Assembly (NCBI GenBank): GCA_031288745.1
Contig: JAITQT010000033.1
Location: 1 to 9,999, forward strand
Length of the DNA stretch: 9,999 bases
DNA from: Deltaproteobacteria bacterium
GTDB lineage: Bacteria; Desulfobacterota; Desulfarculia; Adiutricales; Adiutricaceae
Reading direction: 5' to 3'
Under the pieces are notes generated by a model that searched no databases, was not told the DNA's origin, and saw only the letters and a program-made list of their open reading frames with translations. This document shows, in pieces, positions 7,644-9,999 of this stretch (its first letter is position 1; each line of letters opens with the position of its first letter). Both the position numbers and the translations under genes were made by a program.

Positions 7644-8021
7644 TTAAACCCCGCACGTTTGCCCCAGCCTAACGCTGTAGCTTTCTAAAACAGGGGTCAC
7701 GAAGATTTTACCATCGCCCGGATGTCCGGTAGAATTAACGGCCACCAAAACGTCCACACAATCTTGAAGCCGATGGTCATCGACTACAATGTGGAATAAT
7801 CTCTTAGGAATAAGCCTAGTAGCCTCGGTCATCGATTCGCCTGCAGCCGTTAGCGGAAGTTCTCCGCTCTCCATAATTAATTTTAAGACCCCCGGATCGA
7901 TTAGTTTTTTACCGCGCCCTAGGCAAGGGGCGCAAGTAAAACCAGGAAAACCGGCCGCAGCCAAGGCGTTTTTGGTTTGACCGACTTTACCAGTTCGAAC
8001 TATGGCAATAACGTCTTTCAT
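7644..8021 (-). CDS. nifI2: NifI2, PII-family regulator of nitrogenase activity
   Basis: This is a PII-like protein (125 aa). With NifI1 it forms a complex that binds NifDK and blocks electron transfer from NifH when ammonium is present; 2-oxoglutarate and ATP release it (studied in Methanococcus maripaludis). It begins M-K-D-V-I-A-I-V-R. G-R-G-K-K at 36-40 starts the long T-loop, which ends at L-I-P-K-R-L-F-H-I-V-V-D-D, typical of NifI2. G-H-P-G-D-G-K-I-F-V near 99-108 is the C-terminal nucleotide-binding signature. It is longer than NifI1 because of the T-loop. There is no PII uridylylation Tyr motif of the GlnB kind. The upstream site is weak (AAGGGC, about five bases from the ATG). It lies 149 bases from nifI1 but only four from nifD. 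The stop is TAA. Confidence 0.95.
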   Translation of the reverse strand: MKDVIAIVRTGKVGQTKNALAAAGFPGFTCAPCLGRGKKLIDPGVLKLIMESGELPLTAAGESMTEATRLIPKRLFHIVVDDHRLQDCVDVLVAVNSTGHPGDGKIFVTPVLESYSVRLGQTCGV

Positions 8022-8170
8022 ATTTTGCCCTTGATGGTTAACCTCTACGGACTTTAACCGCGAGGCGGGGCTAAATTTTAGCTCCTAAAATATACCAAAA
8101 AAATTAAACGGACCTGGCTAAATGCTCAAGGCCCGAGGTGGAAAGGTTTTTGGGGTAATAAATTAAGCCC
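8022..8170 (-). other. nifI1-nifI2 spacer with stacked inverted repeats
   Basis: The 149-base spacer is unusually long for two genes whose products work as a pair. In transcript order it holds a terminator-like hairpin with a U-rich tail (8097-8135). Next come overlapping palindromes at 8067-8090 (TTTTAG-CTC-CTAAAA and a 19-base near-palindrome GGGGCTAAA-T-TTTAGCTCC). A short GC hairpin CCGC-GAG-GCGG follows near 8058-8068, and then an 8-base palindrome GGTTAACC near 8036-8043. No open reading frame of note is present. Confidence 0.6.
8097..8135 (-). terminator. Terminator-like hairpin after nifI1 (possible attenuator)
   Basis: On the minus strand the arms CGGGCCT and AGGTCCG (8109-8135) pair over seven positions, one of them a G-U, around a 13-base loop. 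TTTAATTTTTTT (8097-8108) follows at once. This is the form of an intrinsic terminator. Because the operon continues, it may end only part of the transcripts. That would give more nifH-nifI1 message than nifDK message, a ratio known from other diazotrophs. The stem is only moderately strong. Confidence 0.5.
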
Positions 8171-8497
8171 TCATAGCCCTTCCTTACCCGTGGAAATAGT
8201 CCAGGCCTTTTCCACCGGACCCACAAAAATCCTACCGTCTCCAAAGTGCCCCTCTCCGGTCCTAGCCGTCTTCATTATTATGCCGGCGATGTCGTCGAGA
8301 TCCTTCTCGTCACAAACGATTAATAAAAGTTGCTTAGGTAGCTCGTCGTAACGCACGTCATTTAAGACTATGCCCTTTTGTTTCCCTCTACCATAAACAT
8401 CAAGTTTTGTAACTGAGGGAAAGCCAGCATTTAAAAGCTCGGTAATAACCTCGTTGGTTTTTTCAGGCCTGACGATGGCCTGGAGTTGTTTTAGCAT
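8171..8497 (-). CDS. nifI1: NifI1, PII-family regulator of nitrogenase activity
   Basis: This is the partner of NifI2 in the ammonium switch-off of NifDK. The 108-aa protein has the PII fold signatures. They are M-L-K-Q-L-Q-A-I-V-R-P-E-K at the start, V-Y-G-R-G-K-Q-K-G near 34-42 leading into a short T-loop, L-P-K-Q-L-L-L-I-V-C-D, and G-E-G-H-F-G-D-G-R-I-F-V-G-P-V near 81-95. The length and the position directly after nifH are typical of NifI1. A strong AAGGAG lies five bases before the ATG. It follows the nifH stop by 33 bases and precedes a 149-base spacer with a terminator-like hairpin. Its expression may therefore follow nifH more than nifD. The stop is TAG. Confidence 0.95.
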   Translation of the reverse strand: MLKQLQAIVRPEKTNEVITELLNAGFPSVTKLDVYGRGKQKGIVLNDVRYDELPKQLLLIVCDEKDLDDIAGIIMKTARTGEGHFGDGRIFVGPVEKAWTISTGKEGL

Positions 8498-8514
8498 GCT
8501 ATCTCCTTAAGCTG

Positions 8515-8530
8515 CTAGTTAAGTAACTAG
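8515..8530 (-). repeat. Small inverted repeat just after the nifH stop
   Basis: CTAGTT-AAGT-AACTAG is a perfect 6-bp stem with a 4-base loop, placed immediately after the nifH TAA and before the nifI1 ribosome binding site. It overlaps a 10-base palindrome TAACTAGTTA (8524-8533). The stem is AT-rich and weak, with no U-tract, so it is not a terminator. It could protect the 3' end of a processed nifH message. Confidence 0.4.
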
Positions 8531-9349
8531 TTAGGCTACTAGGCCGTGCTCCATCAGCAGAGACTCTAAACGTTCTTGGGCTAGAGGCTTAGGAATGACG
8601 AACATATCGTTTGAGTCTATCTTTTTGGCCAAGGCGCGGTACTGGTCAGCTTGACCGCAAGTGGGCTCGAACTCGATGACCGTTTTTTTATTAATCTCGG
8701 CCTTTTGGACCATGTTATCGCGCGGCACAAAATGGATCATCTGTGTGCCTAGCTCTTTAGCCACCGCCTTCACTAGCTCGGCCTCGCCGTCAACGTTGCG
8801 GCTATTACAAATAAGCCCCCCTAGCCTAACGCCTCCGGTATTGGCGTATTTGCGAATACCCTTGGAAATGTTATTGGCTGCGTAAAGGGCCATCATCTCG
8901 CCCGAACAAACGATATAAATCTCTTGGGCTTTACCTTCCCTAATGGGCATGGCAAATCCACCGCAGACAACGTCGCCTAAGACGTCGTAAAAGACGTAGT
9001 CGAGATCGTCACTATAGGCCCCAAGTCTTTCTAGTAAGCCAATGGAGGTAATAATTCCCCTTCCGGCGCAGCCTACCCCCGGCTCGGGTCCGCCCGACTC
9101 TACGCAGCGGATATGAGAAAAGCCCTCTTTTAACACTTGATCGAGATCGATATCTTCGCCCTCTTCCCTTAATGTATCTAAGACGGTTTCTTGAGCCAAT
9201 CCACCTAGGATAAGCCTAGTGGAGTCGGCTTTGGGATCACAGCCGACGATCATAATTTTTTTACCCATCTCCCCTAAGCCGGCGTTAAGGTTTTGGGTGG
9301 TGGTGGATTTGCCTATCCCCCCCTTGCCGTAAATCGCTACCTGACGCAT
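8531..9349 (-). CDS. nifH: NifH, nitrogenase Fe protein (dinitrogenase reductase)
   Basis: This ATP-dependent reductase passes single electrons to NifDK, and it also acts in P-cluster and FeMo-co maturation. It is 272 aa. The P-loop Y-G-K-G-G-I-G-K-S-T is at 7-16 and the switch region G-C-D-P-K-A-D-S-T at 36-44. The [4Fe-4S] ligands are C94 (G-V-G-C-A-G-R-G) and C129 (D-V-V-C-G-G-F-A-M-P). R97 matches the arginine ADP-ribosylated by DraT in some species. The sequence resembles group III NifH of sulfate reducers and clostridia by recall. AAAGGAAC before the ATG is the ribosome binding site. It is the first gene of the operon; the leader carries hairpins and a sigma-54-like site. The stop is TAA. 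Confidence 0.99.
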   Translation of the reverse strand: MRQVAIYGKGGIGKSTTTQNLNAGLGEMGKKIMIVGCDPKADSTRLILGGLAQETVLDTLREEGEDIDLDQVLKEGFSHIRCVESGGPEPGVGCAGRGIITSIGLLERLGAYSDDLDYVFYDVLGDVVCGGFAMPIREGKAQEIYIVCSGEMMALYAANNISKGIRKYANTGGVRLGGLICNSRNVDGEAELVKAVAKELGTQMIHFVPRDNMVQKAEINKKTVIEFEPTCGQADQYRALAKKIDSNDMFVIPKPLAQERLESLLMEHGLVA

Positions 9350-9361
9350 AATAGTTCCTTT

Positions 9362-9388
9362 CTTTAGCTGCCTTAAGCTAAAGCTTAA
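9362..9388 (-). promoter_or_regulatory. Two overlapping, mutually exclusive hairpins in the nifH leader
   Basis: Hairpin A is CTTTAGCT and AGCTAAAG (9362-9369 with 9376-9383), a perfect 8-bp stem with a 6-base loop. Its last base lies 12 bases before the nifH ATG, directly against the ribosome binding site. Hairpin B is TTAAGC and GCTTAA (9373-9378 with 9383-9388), a perfect 6-bp stem with a 4-base loop. The two share bases 9376-9378 and 9383, so only one can form. Such a leader stem could protect the abundant nifH mRNA or change access of ribosomes. The function is inferred. Confidence 0.5.
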
Positions 9389-9467
9389 CCTCTAGCTAAT
9401 TTTTTTTAAAATCCGCTGCTTTTTAGGGCCATCCCTTGAAGCCGCTGCCAACAGAAAATCTTCATAA

Positions 9468-9483
9468 TGCATAATGTGGACCA
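9468..9483 (-). promoter_or_regulatory. Candidate sigma-54 (-24/-12) promoter of nifH
   Basis: The minus strand reads TGGTCC-N5-ATGCA, with GG and GC ten bases apart as sigma-54 requires (consensus TGGCAC-N5-TTGCA). It departs from the consensus at three positions of the two boxes. Transcription would start near 9457, giving a leader of about 108 bases that includes the hairpins at 9362-9388. A NifA-type activator would be expected. No exact TGT-N10-ACA enhancer is seen upstream, which lowers confidence. Confidence 0.4.
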
Positions 9484-9683
9484 AAACCAACTTTCACTCT
9501 TAACAGAGCGGTTTTATTAGGCTTTAATTCCTTATGGCCCTTAGAGCCCCCAATTTCTCTTTTAAGATTGTGCGGCATAAGGGGCAAAATATTTTTTTTT
9601 ATTACATAAACGTTGAAAAAATTTAAAACTACAAAAATGAAAAATCTTAACTCAGAGCTATAGGCCATAAATATCGCCCTTTC

Positions 9684-9712
9684 ACCTGGTTTTAGAAAAA
9701 TCTAACCCAGGT
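9684..9712. repeat. Imperfect inverted repeat upstream of nifH
   Basis: The arms ACCTGG-TTTTAGA and TCTAAC-CCAGGT face each other around an AAAA loop. Six outer and five inner pairs form, separated by a small bulge. No T-run follows on either strand, so it does not look like a terminator. It could be a protein-binding operator or an RNA hairpin. Confidence 0.45.
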
Positions 9713-9916
9713 TAAGCCCACCACTTTTGACCCAATCACCAAAAAAGTTTTTTTTGAGTTTCGAGCTATGGCCCAAACTTGAGTGTTTATGCTGGAAGAA
9801 TTTGTCCAAGCATAGACGATTAAATGTGGCCAAACCATGAAGGAAAACTTGTCAACTGTCTAAACCGAAGTTCCCTCGCTAAAAGAGTAAACGATTGAAA
9901 TATATGGACAAATTTT

Positions 9917-9931
9917 TTTTATGTACCCATA
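9917..9931. repeat. Direct repeat copy 1 (TTTTATGTACCCATA)
   Basis: This is a 15-base sequence found again, exactly, at 9973-9987, with starts 56 bases apart. The core ATGTACCCAT has ATG/CAT ends, a hint of dyad symmetry as in regulator sites. The region holds no gene. Confidence 0.6.
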
Positions 9932-9972
9932 CGTCCTTAAATTAATAGCTTATTATTTAAAGTTAATATCAA

Positions 9973-9987
9973 TTTTATGTACCCATA
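9973..9987. repeat. Direct repeat copy 2 (TTTTATGTACCCATA)
   Basis: This copy is identical over 15 bases to 9917-9931. The window ends 12 bases later, so further copies may exist outside. Confidence 0.6.
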
Positions 9988-9999
9988 ACACCATTTATC

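Larger units (their letters stand above)
9350..9999. other. Upstream region of the nif operon, no convincing gene
   Basis: This is 650 bases of AT-rich DNA before nifH. In the direction of transcription it holds a 15-base direct repeat (9973-9987, 9917-9931), an imperfect hairpin (9684-9712), a 7-base inverted repeat (9530-9536 and 9576-9582), a sigma-54-like site (9468-9483) and the nifH leader hairpins (9362-9388). A perfect TTGACA occurs on the minus strand near 9849-9854, but no -10 box stands at 16-18 bases. Short open frames exist (68 codons at 9462-9668; 26 codons at 9392-9472), but neither is persuasive. I found no exact TGT-N10-ACA NifA site. Confidence 0.6.

Noticed and set aside
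9421..9437. Second sigma-54-like site TGGCCCTAAAAAGCA in the nifH leader
   Set aside because: The GG and GC elements are nine bases apart rather than ten, a spacing sigma-54 does not tolerate well.
9462..9668. 68-codon frame on the minus strand with AAAGGG before its ATG and a hydrophobic, Phe/Val-rich N-terminal stretch
   Set aside because: The frame is AT-rich with no recognisable family, and its hydrophobic part comes from T-runs. It overlaps the proposed nifH promoter. Not strong enough to call a gene.
9849..9854. Perfect -35 box TTGACA on the minus strand
   Set aside because: No -10-like hexamer stands 16-18 bases downstream; the nearest AT-rich candidate is about 25 bases away.
9799..9914. 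10-base inverted repeat AATTTGTCCA (9799-9808) and TGGACAAATT (9905-9914)
   Set aside because: In AT-rich DNA of this length, a 10-base match over almost 100 bases is near what chance allows, and no further support was found.
9921..9999. Plus-strand frame from ATG at 9921 open to the window edge
   Set aside because: It has no ribosome binding site, only AT-rich composition and too little sequence to judge.
1..9999. CRISPR array, tRNA, rRNA or insertion sequence
   Set aside because: I saw no regularly spaced repeats, cloverleaf pattern, rRNA core motif or transposase on either strand.

Overview
The window is one block of a molybdenum-nitrogenase (nif) operon, read entirely on the minus strand, so transcription runs from right to left. 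In transcription order it holds nifH, nifI1, nifI2, nifD, nifK, nifE, a nifN-nifB fusion and the 5' part of an AnfO-like accessory gene that leaves the window at base 1. About 650 bases at the right (9350-9999) precede nifH and hold no convincing gene.

Several traits point to an anaerobic bacterium with a 'group III' type nitrogenase, as in clostridia, Desulfovibrio-like bacteria and their relatives. These are two PII-like nifI genes between nifH and nifD, a NifD with an insertion of about 50 residues, a NifK lacking the long N-terminal extension of the Azotobacter protein, and nifN fused to nifB as described in Clostridium pasteurianum. Shine-Dalgarno sites, the fusion and a possible sigma-54 promoter argue against an archaeon. 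The genes have moderate GC and the spacers are AT-rich. I cannot name the genus.

The genes form one pathway. NifB (part of the fusion) makes the 8Fe core cofactor NifB-co. NifE and the NifN domain form the scaffold on which it matures to FeMo-co. NifH supplies electrons and helps in maturation. NifD2K2 is the catalytic MoFe protein. NifI1 and NifI2 together switch NifDK activity off when nitrogen is plentiful. The AnfO-like protein is an accessory protein of uncertain role. No nifV, nifU, nifS or nifA lies in the window.

The genes are tightly packed (8-base overlap of nifD and nifK, 4-base gap of nifI2 and nifD, 14-base gap of nifK and nifE). The exceptions are a 149-base nifI1-nifI2 spacer with a terminator-like hairpin, and a 132-base AT-rich nifE-nifNB spacer. 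The nifH leader carries two overlapping, mutually exclusive hairpins just before the ribosome binding site and a candidate sigma-54 promoter about 120 bases upstream of the start codon.

The biology is mainly a recognisable nif operon. I did not find a wholly new system. The most unusual local feature is a run of nine G's in the linker between the NifB and NifX-like parts of the fusion; a one-base slip in either direction would remove the NifX-like domain.
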